Notes: a model not told the origin generated them from the sequence alone. 64,000 nucleotides of DNA from Thalassobius sp002708925 (GCF_049803795.1 NZ_JBNAGJ010000003.1:124001-188000); one strand, 5' to 3'. Shown: positions 1 to 8,830, counted from the stretch's first letter. Made by a program: numbers and translations.

Positions 1-578
1 AGCAGTGGGGCAACATCCGCGGGCAGCGCAGTGCGCGGCGGCTGATAAGCGCCCAGCACGAACAGCACGCTGGACTGATCGGCCTTTACCACGCCCGCAT
101 CGCGCCAGCGCAGCAACTGGGCCGTGTCCTCGGGCGTGTAGAGGATATGCTGAACCTGGGCCCCGATGTCCTGACACAGGGCATACATATGCGCGGCGCG
201 CGCCGGATCGCGGGCCATTTCGCGAATGGAAATACTGACCGCCGAGGGCCGGACCCCGGCCACGGTGTCTATTTGCTGGGCAACGCTGAAAATCCCGGCG
301 GCCTCGGTTGTGATCTGAACGGGGAAGCCGGGCAGGGCCCGCTGAAGGGCGGCCAGAGCTTCGCGATACCGCCCCGCATCCAGCGAATGCCGGCCGTCTG
401 CGGCGCGCACATGCAGGTGCAGTGCGTCGGCGCCAGCCTGCGCACAAGCAACTGTTTCTGAAACGATTTCCTGTGTTGTGATGGGTAGGTTCGGGTGCTG
501 GTCCTGACTGCGCCGCGCGCCGTTCAGGGCAACCATGATCCGTGGGATTCGGGGAATCCGGGGGGTGGGGGTCGTCAT
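1..578 (-). CDS. BKACE family (DUF849) beta-keto acid cleavage protein, partial
   Basis: The reading frame is open from an ATG at 578 to the left edge of the window, so only about 192 N-terminal residues are present. The protein begins with a run of Pro/Arg/Ile, then MVALNGARR, LPITTQEI and a HLHVR motif. The two histidines of HLHVR match the metal-binding pair of the 3-keto-5-aminohexanoate cleavage (BKACE/DUF849) family, whose members condense beta-keto acids with acetyl-CoA to give acetoacetate and a CoA ester. The substrate cannot be told from the fragment. The gene diverges from the rpiR-type regulator at 692 and shares its operator-rich intergenic region. The family call is fairly secure; substrate and pathway are not. 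Confidence 0.72.
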   Translation of the reverse strand, partial: MTTPTPRIPRIPRIMVALNGARRSQDQHPNLPITTQEIVSETVACAQAGADALHLHVRAADGRHSLDAGRYREALAALQRALPGFPVQITTEAAGIFSVAQQIDTVAGVRPSAVSISIREMARDPARAAHMYALCQDIGAQVQHILYTPEDTAQLLRWRDAGVVKADQSSVLFVLGAYQPPRTALPADVAPL

Positions 579-623
579 TTCAGTGTGCCGATATGTGCGT
601 TTCGGGGGTCGTCAGAGAATGAC

Positions 624-680
624 TGAAACACATATTTCAGCAGTTGACAATAAGTGAAACACTTGCCACGCTCTGTTTCA
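624..680. promoter_or_regulatory. Putative RpiR operator cluster with a -35-like box
   Basis: The gap between the BKACE gene and rpiR holds inverted repeats built on TGAAA/TTTCA. TGAAA-N6-TTTCA lies at 624-639. A perfect AAGTG-AAA-CACTT palindrome lies at 652-664. A TGTTTCA half-site at 674-680 faces the TGAAACA at 655-661. A TTGACA hexamer at 644-649 lies between them; no good -10 is obvious. Autoregulation and control of the divergent gene by the RpiR protein is an inference. Confidence 0.5.
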
Positions 681-691
681 ACGGGGGCGAA

Positions 692-1558
692 ATGAATCAC
701 GATCAAACACTCCAAGACCGCGTGGCCGAACGCTATGCAGGCCTGTCGGGTCAGTTGCAGAAGGCGGCCGATTACGTGCTGGCCAACCCTCTGGAGATTG
801 TCAGCCGCAGCCTGCGCTCGATCTCGATGGAAAGCAAAGTCTCACCGGCGACCTTCTCGCGGCTTGCGCGGGCGCTGGGATTCGAAAGCTTCGAAGAGAT
901 GAAGGATCTTTCGCGCCGCTCGGTTGGGGCGCAGGTGCTTAGCCTGTCCGAAAAGGCCGAACAGCTGCGCAGCGGCAAGGGCACGGGGCAATCCATCCTG
1001 CATCTGCAAAGCCAGGCCTGCATCGCCAATATCGAGGAATTCGTCGCCCAGGCAGACGAAACACGGCTGATTCAGGCGGCCACGCTGATGCGCCAGGCGC
1101 CGCAGGTTTTGCTGCTGGGGGCGCTGGCCTCGACGGGGATTGCGGAATACATGGCCTATCTGGCGCATTATTTTGCGCCGAACTGGCAGCTTGCGGGGCG
1201 GATGGGGGCCTCTTTGGGGTCGCGTATTGCGACGCTCAGGCCGGGGGATGTGGTGTTCATCGTCACCAAAAGCCCCTTCGCGCAGCGCGCCGTGGTGGCC
1301 GCCAAACAGGCCCGCGAAGGCGGCGCCGAGGTCATTTTGGTAACCGATACGTATAAATGCCCGGCTTTCGCCCATGCGACCCACGGGTTCGTGGTGCCCT
1401 CGGAAAGCCCGCAATTCTTCTCGTCTTACGTCGTGACAGTTGTGTTGATCGAAACATTAATTGCTATGATTGTCGCCGACTCAGAGGCAGATGCAACCGC
1501 TGCGATCCAACGGGTCGAAGCAAAGAACCAGGAGCTCGGGGAATACTGGTCCGAGTGA
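692..1558 (+). CDS. MurR/RpiR family transcriptional regulator
   Basis: The product is 288 residues. An N-terminal helix-turn-helix of RpiR type (about residues 5-80, including the stretch SISMESKVSPATFSRLARALG) is followed by a SIS sugar-isomerase-like domain (about 120-255), which in this family binds a phosphosugar or related metabolite. I chose the ATG at 692 because a GGGGGCGA purine run precedes it; an upstream TTG at 644 lies inside a -35-like box and is unlikely. The gene diverges from the BKACE gene and is followed 19 bases later by a TAXI-TRAP transporter. It therefore probably controls uptake and breakdown of the transporter's ligand, which is unknown. Confidence 0.85.
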   Translation: MNHDQTLQDRVAERYAGLSGQLQKAADYVLANPLEIVSRSLRSISMESKVSPATFSRLARALGFESFEEMKDLSRRSVGAQVLSLSEKAEQLRSGKGTGQSILHLQSQACIANIEEFVAQADETRLIQAATLMRQAPQVLLLGALASTGIAEYMAYLAHYFAPNWQLAGRMGASLGSRIATLRPGDVVFIVTKSPFAQRAVVAAKQAREGGAEVILVTDTYKCPAFAHATHGFVVPSESPQFFSSYVVTVVLIETLIAMIVADSEADATAAIQRVEAKNQELGEYWSE

Positions 1559-1577
1559 GTTTTTATCAAGGGAGACT

Positions 1578-2549
1578 ATGAACATGTTGAAACACCTGAA
1601 AATTGGCGGCTCGGTGCTGCTGGGCGCGATGGCTGCGGCCTCGATGACGGCGGCGCAGGAGTTCATTTCGATCGGCACCGGCGGCGTCACCGGCGTTTAC
1701 TATCCCACCGGGGGCGCGATCTGCCGTCTGGTGAACAAGTCCCGCAAAGAGCACGGCATCCGCTGCGCCGTGGAATCGACCGGCGGCTCGGTCTACAACA
1801 TCAACACCATCAAGGCCGGCGAGCTGGAATTCGGCGTTGCGCAGTCCGACTGGCAGTACCACGCCTATAACGGCACCTCGAAATTCGCGGACAACCCGTT
1901 CCCTGAAATTCGCGCCGTGATGTCGGTCCACCCCGAGCCCTTTACCCTGATCGTACGCGCAGACAGCGGCATCAGCGGTTTCGAGGACCTTAAGGGCAAG
2001 CGCGTGAACGTCGGCAATCCCGGCTCGGGTCAGCGCGCCACGATGGAAGTGGTCATGGACGCGTTCGGCATCGGCATGGATGATCTGGCGCTGGCGACCG
2101 AATACAAGGGCTCGGAGATGGCCAAGCAGCTGTGCGACGGCAATATCGACGCGATGATCTACACCATCGGTCACCCGGCCGCCGCCATCAAGGAAGCCAC
2201 CACCACCTGCGACGCGACCCTGGTCAGCGTGACCGGTGCACCGGTTGAAAAGCTGGTTGCCGACAATCCCTTCTACCGCGTCGCCACCATTCCGGGGGGG
2301 ATGTATAAAGGCACCGACACCGACACCACCACCTTTGGTGTGGGCGCCACCTTTGTGACCTCGGCAGATGTGTCGGCGGATGTCGTCTATGTGGTTGCGA
2401 AATCCGTGATGGAGAACATCGACGATTTCCGCGGTCTGCACCCGGCCTTTGCCAATCTTGACCCCGCTCAGATGGTCAAGGACGGCCTGAGCGCGCCGCT
2501 GCACGAAGGCGCGGCCAAAGCCTATAAAGAGCTGGGTCTGATCGACTGA
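1578..2549 (+). CDS. TAXI family TRAP transporter solute-binding protein
   Basis: The product is a 323-residue periplasmic binding protein. It has an N-terminal signal peptide (hydrophobic SVLLGAMAAASMTAA ending near residue 26) and then the TAXI-family start ISIGTGGVTGVYYPTGGAIC. TAXI proteins are the binding subunits of TRAP transporters that pair with a single fused 4TM/12TM permease, and such a permease gene lies directly downstream. GGGAG at 1570-1574 serves either the ATG at 1578 (spacing 3) or the ATG at 1584 (spacing 9, the better fit); the choice changes only two residues. The ligand is unknown. A strong hairpin follows the gene. Confidence 0.9.
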   Translation: MNMLKHLKIGGSVLLGAMAAASMTAAQEFISIGTGGVTGVYYPTGGAICRLVNKSRKEHGIRCAVESTGGSVYNINTIKAGELEFGVAQSDWQYHAYNGTSKFADNPFPEIRAVMSVHPEPFTLIVRADSGISGFEDLKGKRVNVGNPGSGQRATMEVVMDAFGIGMDDLALATEYKGSEMAKQLCDGNIDAMIYTIGHPAAAIKEATTTCDATLVSVTGAPVEKLVADNPFYRVATIPGGMYKGTDTDTTTFGVGATFVTSADVSADVVYVVAKSVMENIDDFRGLHPAFANLDPAQMVKDGLSAPLHEGAAKAYKELGLID

Positions 2550-2568
2550 TCCCAGTCTGAAAGCACTT

Positions 2569-2597
2569 CGATCACGCGGCCCGGCGTCGCGTGATCG
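2569..2597 (+). terminator. Intercistronic hairpin after the TRAP binding protein
   Basis: CGATCACGCG (2569-2578) and CGCGTGATCG (2588-2597) form a perfect 10-bp stem with a 9-base loop. No T-run follows, so it looks like an mRNA-stabilising or partial termination element. It would favour the binding protein over the permease. Confidence 0.55.
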
Positions 2598-2637
2598 CCC
2601 TATTTATAACGAATAATAAGTTCAACCGGGGGGCATT

Positions 2638-5262
2638 ATGGCCAACAACACCGAGACTCCGTCTGCCGACGATCTGGTCGCCGAGGCTGATACCGGCGCG
2701 CGCAGCCCAAGCGCTGCCTGGCAGGCCAAGCTGATCATTGGGACCTGCATCGTCTGGTCGCTTTTCCAGCTCTATATCGCGTCGAAACTGCCCGGGCTTG
2801 TGGCTCAGGCGACGGGGGCGAACATCTTTGCCAATATCGTCGCGCAGGCACGTTTCGTGCACCTGGCCTTCGCCATCATGCTGGCCACGCTGGCCTTTCC
2901 CCTGTTCAAATCCTCGCCCAAGGATCGCATTCCGCTGTATGACTGGGCGCTGATCATCCTGGGCGTGTCGGCCTGTCTGTATCTGATCGTCTTCCGGTTC
3001 GAGATCGCGGACCGGCCCGGCCTGTGGAGCACCTCGGACATCGTCATGTCGTCGATCGGCATGATCGTGCTGTTCACCGCCGTCTATCGTTCGCTGGGTC
3101 TGCCGCTGGTGATCATCGCTGGTGCCTTTGTCGCCTTCGCCTTTTTCGGAGGCTATTCGGAATGGGCGCGCAACATCACCAACTATGGCGGCGCGTCCCT
3201 GTCCAAGGCTCTGGGCCATTACTGGATGCAGACCGAGGGTGTTTTCGGCGTTGCCCTGGGCGTGTCCACCACGATGATTTTCCTGTTTGTGCTGTTTGGC
3301 GCGCTGCTGGATCGCGCGGGGGGCGGTAGCTGGTTCATCAAGGTGGCCATCGCGCTTCTGGGCGCGCTGCGGGGCGGGCCGGCCAAGGCCTCGGTTCTGT
3401 CGTCGATGCTGACGGGGATGATCTCGGGCAGTTCGATTTCCAACACCGTGACCACCGGCACCTTTACCATTCCCCTGATGAAGCGGATCGGATTTCCGGC
3501 GGAAAAGGCCGGCGCGGTCGAGGTGGCCTCGTCCACCAATGGCCAGTTGACGCCGCCGGTGATGGGCGCTGCGGCCTTCCTGATGGTCGAATACGTGAAT
3601 ATTCCCTATATCGACGTGGTGAAGCACGCGTTTCTGCCCGCGGTGATCAGCTATATCGCGCTGCTGTATATCGTGCATCTGGAAGCGCTGAAAATGCAGA
3701 TGCAGGGCCTGAAAAAGGCCGGACGTCACATCGGCCCGGTGCTGATCCTGATCCTGTTCCTGTCGGGCTTTATCTTCTTGGGGGCGCTGACCTATGGCAT
3801 GATCTTGATCCGCAGTGTGCTGGACGGGTTCATGGCCGAAAGCGTCTATGGCGGTCTGGTGATCGTGGCGATCCTGTATCTGGTGCTGGTCTATTATGCC
3901 GCGCGCTATCCGGATGTGGAAATGGACGACCCCAATGGCCCGCTTGAGGCCCCGCGTCTGACGCCGACCCTGCTGGGCGGGGCGTATTTTTCGCTGCCGA
4001 TCTTTATTCTGGTCTGGAACCTGATGGTGCGCACCGAAGGGCTGGAGCGCCTGTCGCCCGCGCTGTCGGCCTTCTGGGCGACGTTCTTCATGATCATCGT
4101 GGCGCTGACTCACCGCCCGCTGAAGGCGTTTTTCCGGGGGCAGGGCGGCGGTGCGGCCTTTGTTGCCGGCTGGCGTGACTTCATCGAGGGCCTGATCCTG
4201 GGCGCGCGGAACATGATCGGCATCGGCGTGGCCACGGGGGCTGCGGGCATCATCGTGGGTACAATCAGCCTGACCGGCGCGCACCAAGTCATCGGCCAGG
4301 TGGTCGAGGTGATCGCGGGCGGCAATATCTGGGTGCTTCTGATCCTGGTGGCGGTGATGTCGCTGATCCTGGGGATGGGGCTGCCGACGACGGCGAACTA
4401 TATCGTGGTCTCGTCGCTGATGGCGCCGGTGATCCTGTCGGTGGGCGCGCAGGCGGGCTATATCTTTCCGCTGATCGCGGTGCATCTGTTCGTGTTCTAT
4501 TTCGGCATTCTGGCGGATGACACGCCGCCGGTGGGGCTGGCGGCCTATGCGGCGGCGGCGATCAGCCGGGGCGATCCGATCAAGACCGGCGTGCAGGGGT
4601 TTTCCTATGATATCCGCACGGCGTTGCTGCCCTTCCTGTTCATCTTCAACACCGATCTTCTGCTGATTGACGTGGGGCTGGCCAAGGCGGTGCTGATCTT
4701 CTTTATCTCGCTGATTGCGATGCTGCTGTTCGCGGCCGCGACGCAGGGCTATTTCATCGCCAAAAGCCGGATTTGGGAAACCGTGGCGCTGTTGTTCATT
4801 GCCTTCATGCTGTTCCGGCCCGATTTCTTTCTGGATCAGATCAGCGACAAATACACCTCGGCCGGGGGCGAGGCCGCGCTGGAACTGATGGCCAGCGCCG
4901 GAACCGGCCAAGAGCTGCGGGTGATTGTCGAAGGGCCCGATTTCGATACCGGCGCGATCCGGCCCACCACGATCACTCTGCCCGCTGTGGCCGGGGACGC
5001 GATGGCGGCCCTGTCGGCGCAGGGGCTGACGATCTTGCCCGACGGCGATGTGCTGGCCATGGACGAGCCCTTCCCCGGCACGCCCTTCTTTGAAAGCCTG
5101 GGGAACGAGTATGACTTCTACGGTGACAGCCCGGTGCAGATCACGCAGGTCCAGATTGAGAATGAACGCATGGCCAAAGAGCTGTTCTTTATTCCGGCGC
5201 TGATCCTGCTGATGGGGATTGTGCTGATCCAGCGCCGCCGCGCCACGCAACCTGCCTTCTAA
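2638..5262 (+). CDS. TRAP transporter permease, fused 4TM/12TM type
   Basis: This 874-residue inner-membrane protein fuses the small (DctQ-like, four TM) and large (DctM-like, twelve TM) TRAP subunits, as is usual for TAXI systems. About sixteen hydrophobic segments are visible up to residue 740. A soluble region follows (about 745-845, starting near SDKYTSAGGEA), then a final membrane segment; this matches the DUF3394 tail of the family. The permease uses a sodium or proton gradient, not ATP, to import the solute captured by the TAXI protein. The ATG at 2638 has a G-rich ribosome site. The uspA-like gene follows 10 bases downstream, in the same operon. Confidence 0.92.
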   Translation: MANNTETPSADDLVAEADTGARSPSAAWQAKLIIGTCIVWSLFQLYIASKLPGLVAQATGANIFANIVAQARFVHLAFAIMLATLAFPLFKSSPKDRIPLYDWALIILGVSACLYLIVFRFEIADRPGLWSTSDIVMSSIGMIVLFTAVYRSLGLPLVIIAGAFVAFAFFGGYSEWARNITNYGGASLSKALGHYWMQTEGVFGVALGVSTTMIFLFVLFGALLDRAGGGSWFIKVAIALLGALRGGPAKASVLSSMLTGMISGSSISNTVTTGTFTIPLMKRIGFPAEKAGAVEVASSTNGQLTPPVMGAAAFLMVEYVNIPYIDVVKHAFLPAVISYIALLYIVHLEALKMQMQGLKKAGRHIGPVLILILFLSGFIFLGALTYGMILIRSVLDGFMAESVYGGLVIVAILYLVLVYYAARYPDVEMDDPNGPLEAPRLTPTLLGGAYFSLPIFILVWNLMVRTEGLERLSPALSAFWATFFMIIVALTHRPLKAFFRGQGGGAAFVAGWRDFIEGLILGARNMIGIGVATGAAGIIVGTISLTGAHQVIGQVVEVIAGGNIWVLLILVAVMSLILGMGLPTTANYIVVSSLMAPVILSVGAQAGYIFPLIAVHLFVFYFGILADDTPPVGLAAYAAAAISRGDPIKTGVQGFSYDIRTALLPFLFIFNTDLLLIDVGLAKAVLIFFISLIAMLLFAAATQGYFIAKSRIWETVALLFIAFMLFRPDFFLDQISDKYTSAGGEAALELMASAGTGQELRVIVEGPDFDTGAIRPTTITLPAVAGDAMAALSAQGLTILPDGDVLAMDEPFPGTPFFESLGNEYDFYGDSPVQITQVQIENERMAKELFFIPALILLMGIVLIQRRRATQPAF

Positions 5263-5272
5263 GGAGCATCAC

Positions 5273-5698
5273 ATGTTCAAATCACTCTTGCTTGCGATAG
5301 ACATCAATGATCCCGAGGCCGCGGCGCGCAGTACCAAAGCGGCGGTTCAGATGGCGACGGATCAGGGGGCGGAACTGCACATTCTGAACGTGGTGCCCGA
5401 TGACGGGATGCCGATTGTCAGTGCCTCTTTGACCGCCGATCACAATGAATCCGCCCTGGGCGCGGCGCAGAGCGCGCTGAAATCTTGGGCCGAGGGCAGT
5501 ATTCCTGATGCTCTGGCGCCCAGGCTGCATGTTGCGCGGGGCCGGATTTATGACCAGATCCTCAGGGTCTCGGACGAGCTGGGCGTCGATGTCATCGTCG
5601 TGGCGGCGCATAGTCCGGCCTTGCGCGATTATCTGCTGGGCTCGAATGCGGCGCGGGTGGCGCGGCACGCGAAACAATCGGTCTTTGTGATCCGCTAG
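5273..5698 (+). CDS. Universal stress protein (UspA family)
   Basis: A 141-residue cytoplasmic protein begins MFKSLLLAIDINDPEAA and ends in a GSNAARVARHAKQSVFVIR segment. These are the first beta-strand and the G-x9-G(S/N)xxxxV nucleotide-binding end of UspA folds. A strong AAGGAG site precedes the ATG, 10 bases after the permease stop. UspA proteins encoded in TRAP operons can bind ATP and modulate transport, as TeaD does for the Halomonas ectoine transporter TeaABC, so a regulatory role for this transporter is a reasonable inference. The gene overlaps the convergent LysR gene by 4 bases. Confidence 0.88.
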   Translation: MFKSLLLAIDINDPEAAARSTKAAVQMATDQGAELHILNVVPDDGMPIVSASLTADHNESALGAAQSALKSWAEGSIPDALAPRLHVARGRIYDQILRVSDELGVDVIVVAAHSPALRDYLLGSNAARVARHAKQSVFVIR

Positions 5699-6579
5699 CG
5701 GGGCTGGCGGAAATCCGTTGAAGCGGCTCTTTCGATGAAAGCTTTGACCAGGCGCAACCGCGCCCGGTCTTTGGGGGCGACGATGGCGGTTTCGTGGGTT
5801 GCGGACAGCTGCGCCACCGGAATTTCCACCAGACCGCGCGAAATCAGCCCGCTGTTGCTGAGGAAAACAGCAATGCCCGCGCCTTGCAGCACGGCCTCGC
5901 ACATCAGGGGGAAGGTGGTCATTTTGATGATCCGCCGAAACGAGACCCCGTGTTTTTCCTGCGCGGCGCGGACCACCCGTTCGGTCAGCGATCCGGTTTC
6001 CGGCAGGATCACTGTTTCGTGCTCCAGATCGCTAAGATGCAGGAGCTTGCGCCTGGCCAGCGCAGCGTCGGGCAACAGATAGGCCACATAGCGCGCCCGC
6101 TGAATCGCCACATGTTCCCAATCGTCCAAGCGGGGCGGATCGGTGATCAGCCCCACATCCGCGCGCCGTTCGCGTAGCAGCCGGGTGGCCGTTGTCCATG
6201 AATGCAGGGCAAAATCGATCTGCACATCGGGATGGGCCTGCCGGAACAGGCTGATCGCCCTCAGCGCGGGCAGGGGCGCATTGGCGATAATTTTGATATG
6301 GCCGCGCGCCATGGCCTGGAACCCTTCCAGCCGCTCGCGGATGACGCTGTCCAGGGCGACCAGCCGATCCGCCAGATCGTAGAATTCCTGCCCCGTGCGG
6401 GTCAGCTCGATCCCGTCGCGGCCGCGCAGCAGCAATTGCGAGCCCACCTGTTTTTCCAATTTGGCCACATGCTGGGTGATGGCCGATTGGGTGACCCCCA
6501 GCCGGGTTGCCGCAGCCGAGAAACTGCCCTCGCGCACGACATAGGCGAAGGCCACAAACTGGTGGTGATTGGCGCGCAT
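5695..6579 (-). CDS. LysR family transcriptional regulator
   Basis: The product is 294 residues. The N-terminal winged HTH contains FVAFAYVVREGSFSAAATRL and VTQSAITQHVAKLE, the signature of LysR proteins. A periplasmic-binding-protein-like effector domain covers about residues 90-290. GGGAGA precedes the ATG. The gene diverges from a UgpC-type ATPase gene, and the shared spacer holds a perfect ATTAG-N5-CTAAT palindrome of the T-N11-A form used by LysR regulators. It probably controls the adjacent ABC importer. The inducer is unknown but may be a glycerophosphodiester-like compound, given the neighbours. Confidence 0.9.
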   Translation of the reverse strand: MRANHHQFVAFAYVVREGSFSAAATRLGVTQSAITQHVAKLEKQVGSQLLLRGRDGIELTRTGQEFYDLADRLVALDSVIRERLEGFQAMARGHIKIIANAPLPALRAISLFRQAHPDVQIDFALHSWTTATRLLRERRADVGLITDPPRLDDWEHVAIQRARYVAYLLPDAALARRKLLHLSDLEHETVILPETGSLTERVVRAAQEKHGVSFRRIIKMTTFPLMCEAVLQGAGIAVFLSNSGLISRGLVEIPVAQLSATHETAIVAPKDRARLRLVKAFIERAASTDFRQPR

Positions 6580-6614
6580 GGCGGTCTCCCGGTTTGAGCG
6601 CAGCCATAGCCGGC

Positions 6615-6638
6615 ATTAGTTTCACTAATATGACGTCA
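6615..6638. promoter_or_regulatory. LysR-type operator (T-N11-A palindrome)
   Basis: A perfect 15-bp palindrome, ATTAG-TTTCA-CTAAT, occupies 6615-6629 and contains T-N11-A. It is followed at 6631-6638 by the palindrome TGACGTCA. Both lie in the spacer between the divergent LysR gene (start 6579) and the importer operon (start 6691). Binding by the LysR protein is inferred. Confidence 0.6.
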
Positions 6639-6690
6639 CAAAAATGAAGGCTCCTCTGCCTAGACCGCCATTGTCAGATGGAGGAATCAG

Positions 6691-7848
6691 ATGGCCGAGC
6701 TGAGCATCGAAAACGTGACCAAGCGCTTTGGCGAGACCGATGTGCTGAAGGGCGTTTCCCTGCATGTCGGGGATGGCGAGTTTGTCTCGCTGGTTGGCCC
6801 GTCGGGCTGCGGGAAATCCACGCTGCTGCGGATCATCGCCGGGCTGGACACGCAAACGACTGGCGATATCCGGATTGGCGGACAGTCTGTGGCCGGTCGC
6901 CGGGCGGCGGATCGCAACCTGTCGATGGTGTTCCAGTCCTATGCGCTCTATCCGCATCTGAGCGTGGGTGAAAACATTGCCGTCCCGCTGAGGATGCGCC
7001 GGATGAGCGGGGCGCAGCGCCTGCCGCTGGTGGGGCGTTTCATGCCGGGCGCGCGCGGGCTGCACGCCCGGATCGGCGCTCAGGTCCGAGATGCGGCGCA
7101 GATGCTGGAAATCGGGCATCTGCTGGACCGCAAACCGGGGCAGCTGTCGGGGGGGCAGCGGCAGCGGGTGGCGCTGGGGCGGGCTCTGGTGCGCGATCCG
7201 GCCGCGTTTTTGCTGGACGAGCCGCTCTCGAATCTGGATGCCAAGCTGCGGGTGCAGACCCGTGCCGAGATCGCGCAACTGCACCGGCGGCTTCAGGCGA
7301 CCTTTGTCTATGTCACGCATGATCAGGTCGAGGCGATGACAATGTCTGACCGGATCGCGGTGATGATGGGCGGGCGCATCCTGCAATGCGCCGCGCCTGC
7401 GGTTGTCTACGAAGACCCGGACCGGATCGAAGTGGCCGAGTTTATCGGCGCGCCCAAGATCAACATCCTGCCGGTCGAAATGACGGAGGAGGGGCGGCTC
7501 AGCCTGCTGGACCGGGCGCTGGACATCGTTGCGGTTGGCCAGGGGCGCGGCGTTGGCGCGCTTGGGCTGCGCCCCGAGGCATTGCAGCTGGCCGGCCCGG
7601 ACGCGCCTTTGCGCGGCCATGTGGTGCATAGCGAAAATCTGGGCGCGGAAATCTTTGTGCAGATCGACGTGCCCGGCCTGCCCGAGCCCCTGACCCTGCG
7701 CGCCCTGCCCGAACAGCGCGGTGCGTTGGCGCTGGGAACGCCGGTGGGGCTGACGTTCGATCTGGCCAGGGCGCTGGTTTTTGGGTCTGATGGCGCGCGG
7801 CTGCGTCATCTGCGGTTTCTGACCGCCACAACCTCTGAGGTGGCCTGA
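6691..7848 (+). CDS. ABC importer ATPase, UgpC/MalK type
   Basis: This 385-residue cytoplasmic ATPase has Walker A GPSGCGKST (about residues 38-46), signature LSGGQRQRVALGRAL, Walker B AFLLDEPLSNLD and H-loop VTHDQVEAMTMSDR. The C-terminal third is the TOBE/regulatory domain of MalK/UgpC-type carbohydrate importers. Between the Q-loop and the signature motif there is an extra segment of about twenty residues (around LPLVGRFMPGARGLHARIG) that I do not recall from UgpC. GGAGGA lies 5 bases before the ATG. It is the first gene of an ATPase, permease, permease, binding protein operon. The likely cargo is a glycerol-phosphate derivative, inferred from the downstream GpdQ-like enzyme. Confidence 0.88.
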   Translation: MAELSIENVTKRFGETDVLKGVSLHVGDGEFVSLVGPSGCGKSTLLRIIAGLDTQTTGDIRIGGQSVAGRRAADRNLSMVFQSYALYPHLSVGENIAVPLRMRRMSGAQRLPLVGRFMPGARGLHARIGAQVRDAAQMLEIGHLLDRKPGQLSGGQRQRVALGRALVRDPAAFLLDEPLSNLDAKLRVQTRAEIAQLHRRLQATFVYVTHDQVEAMTMSDRIAVMMGGRILQCAAPAVVYEDPDRIEVAEFIGAPKINILPVEMTEEGRLSLLDRALDIVAVGQGRGVGALGLRPEALQLAGPDAPLRGHVVHSENLGAEIFVQIDVPGLPEPLTLRALPEQRGALALGTPVGLTFDLARALVFGSDGARLRHLRFLTATTSEVA

Positions 7849-7849
7849 C

Positions 7850-8830
7850 ATGTCCGCGATAGAGCCCGCTCTGCCCGGCAGCGCCCCGCGAACGGTAACC
7901 GACCCCGCCAGCAAAGAGCGCCGGGCGGCCTGGATACTGACGGCCCCCGCGCTGATCCTGATGGTGCTGATCCTGCTGGCGCCAGTGCTGATCGCGGCGG
8001 GGCTGTCCTTTACCAATTATGCGTTGGGCAACAGCGGGTTCGATTGGGTTGGCGCGCGCAATTATGAAAGGCTGTTCACCCGCTCGACCTATGAAAAGAT
8101 GTTCGTCGCCACGCTGACCTATGTGGTGACGGTGGTGCCCATCTCGGTTGGGCTGGGACTGGGGGCGGCGCTGTTGATCAATGGGCTTGGCCGCTTCCGC
8201 GAGGTCTATAAGACGATCTATTTCCTGCCTGTCATGGCCACGCTGCTGGCCATGGCCATCGCATGGGAGTTCATGCTCCACCCGACCATCGGGATGGTGA
8301 ACCGCACGCTGGAAATGGCCTGCGACACCCCGCTGGAGATCATCCCCTTCATCGCCCATGGCTGCGCCGAGCGCTTCCCGCTGTGGCTGGGGGACAAACG
8401 CTATGCGATCTGGGTGATCTGCTTTATCGGGATCTGGCAGGGGTTCGGGTTCAACATGGTGCTGTATCTGGCCGGGCTGACCGGCGTCCACCGCGAGCTA
8501 TACCACGCCGCCGAAATGGACGGGGCCCGTTCGGCATGGGACAGGTTCCGCCTGGTGACCTGGCCCGCGCTGGGGCCGACCACGGTGTTTGTGGTCACCA
8601 TCACCTGCATCCGCGCCTTTCAGGTTTTCGACACGATCGAGGCCTTCTGGCCCCAGGGCGGCGGCCCCAACAAATCCACTTATGTGATGATGTTCGCCAT
8701 CTTTGAAAAAGGCGTGCAGCAAAATCTGATCGGGATCGGATCGGCGATCACCATGCTGTTTTTGGTGTTCGTCATGTTCCTGACCCTGATCCAGCGCTGG
8801 TTGGTGGAACGAAAGGTGCATTACGGATGA
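7850..8830 (+). CDS. Carbohydrate ABC transporter permease, UgpA/MalF-like
   Basis: The product is a 326-residue inner-membrane protein of the binding-protein-dependent transport family. Six TM segments are apparent, with the coupling-helix EAA motif at YHAAEMDGARSAWDRFRLVTWP. An unusual loop of roughly 45 residues between TM segments (around LEMACDTPLEIIPFIAHGC) carries two cysteines. The gene starts 1 base after the ATPase stop and overlaps the next permease by ATGA (8827-8830), so all three are translationally coupled. Its role is one half of the transmembrane channel. Confidence 0.88.
   Translation: MSAIEPALPGSAPRTVTDPASKERRAAWILTAPALILMVLILLAPVLIAAGLSFTNYALGNSGFDWVGARNYERLFTRSTYEKMFVATLTYVVTVVPISVGLGLGAALLINGLGRFREVYKTIYFLPVMATLLAMAIAWEFMLHPTIGMVNRTLEMACDTPLEIIPFIAHGCAERFPLWLGDKRYAIWVICFIGIWQGFGFNMVLYLAGLTGVHRELYHAAEMDGARSAWDRFRLVTWPALGPTTVFVVTITCIRAFQVFDTIEAFWPQGGGPNKSTYVMMFAIFEKGVQQNLIGIGSAITMLFLVFVMFLTLIQRWLVERKVHYG

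Noticed and set aside
2572..5250. A long open frame of 892 codons on the minus strand opposite the TRAP permease
   Set aside because: The translation is rich in His, Arg, Gln and Asp with no domain. It is the antisense shadow expected from GC-rich codon bias, while the plus-strand frame is a clear TRAP permease.
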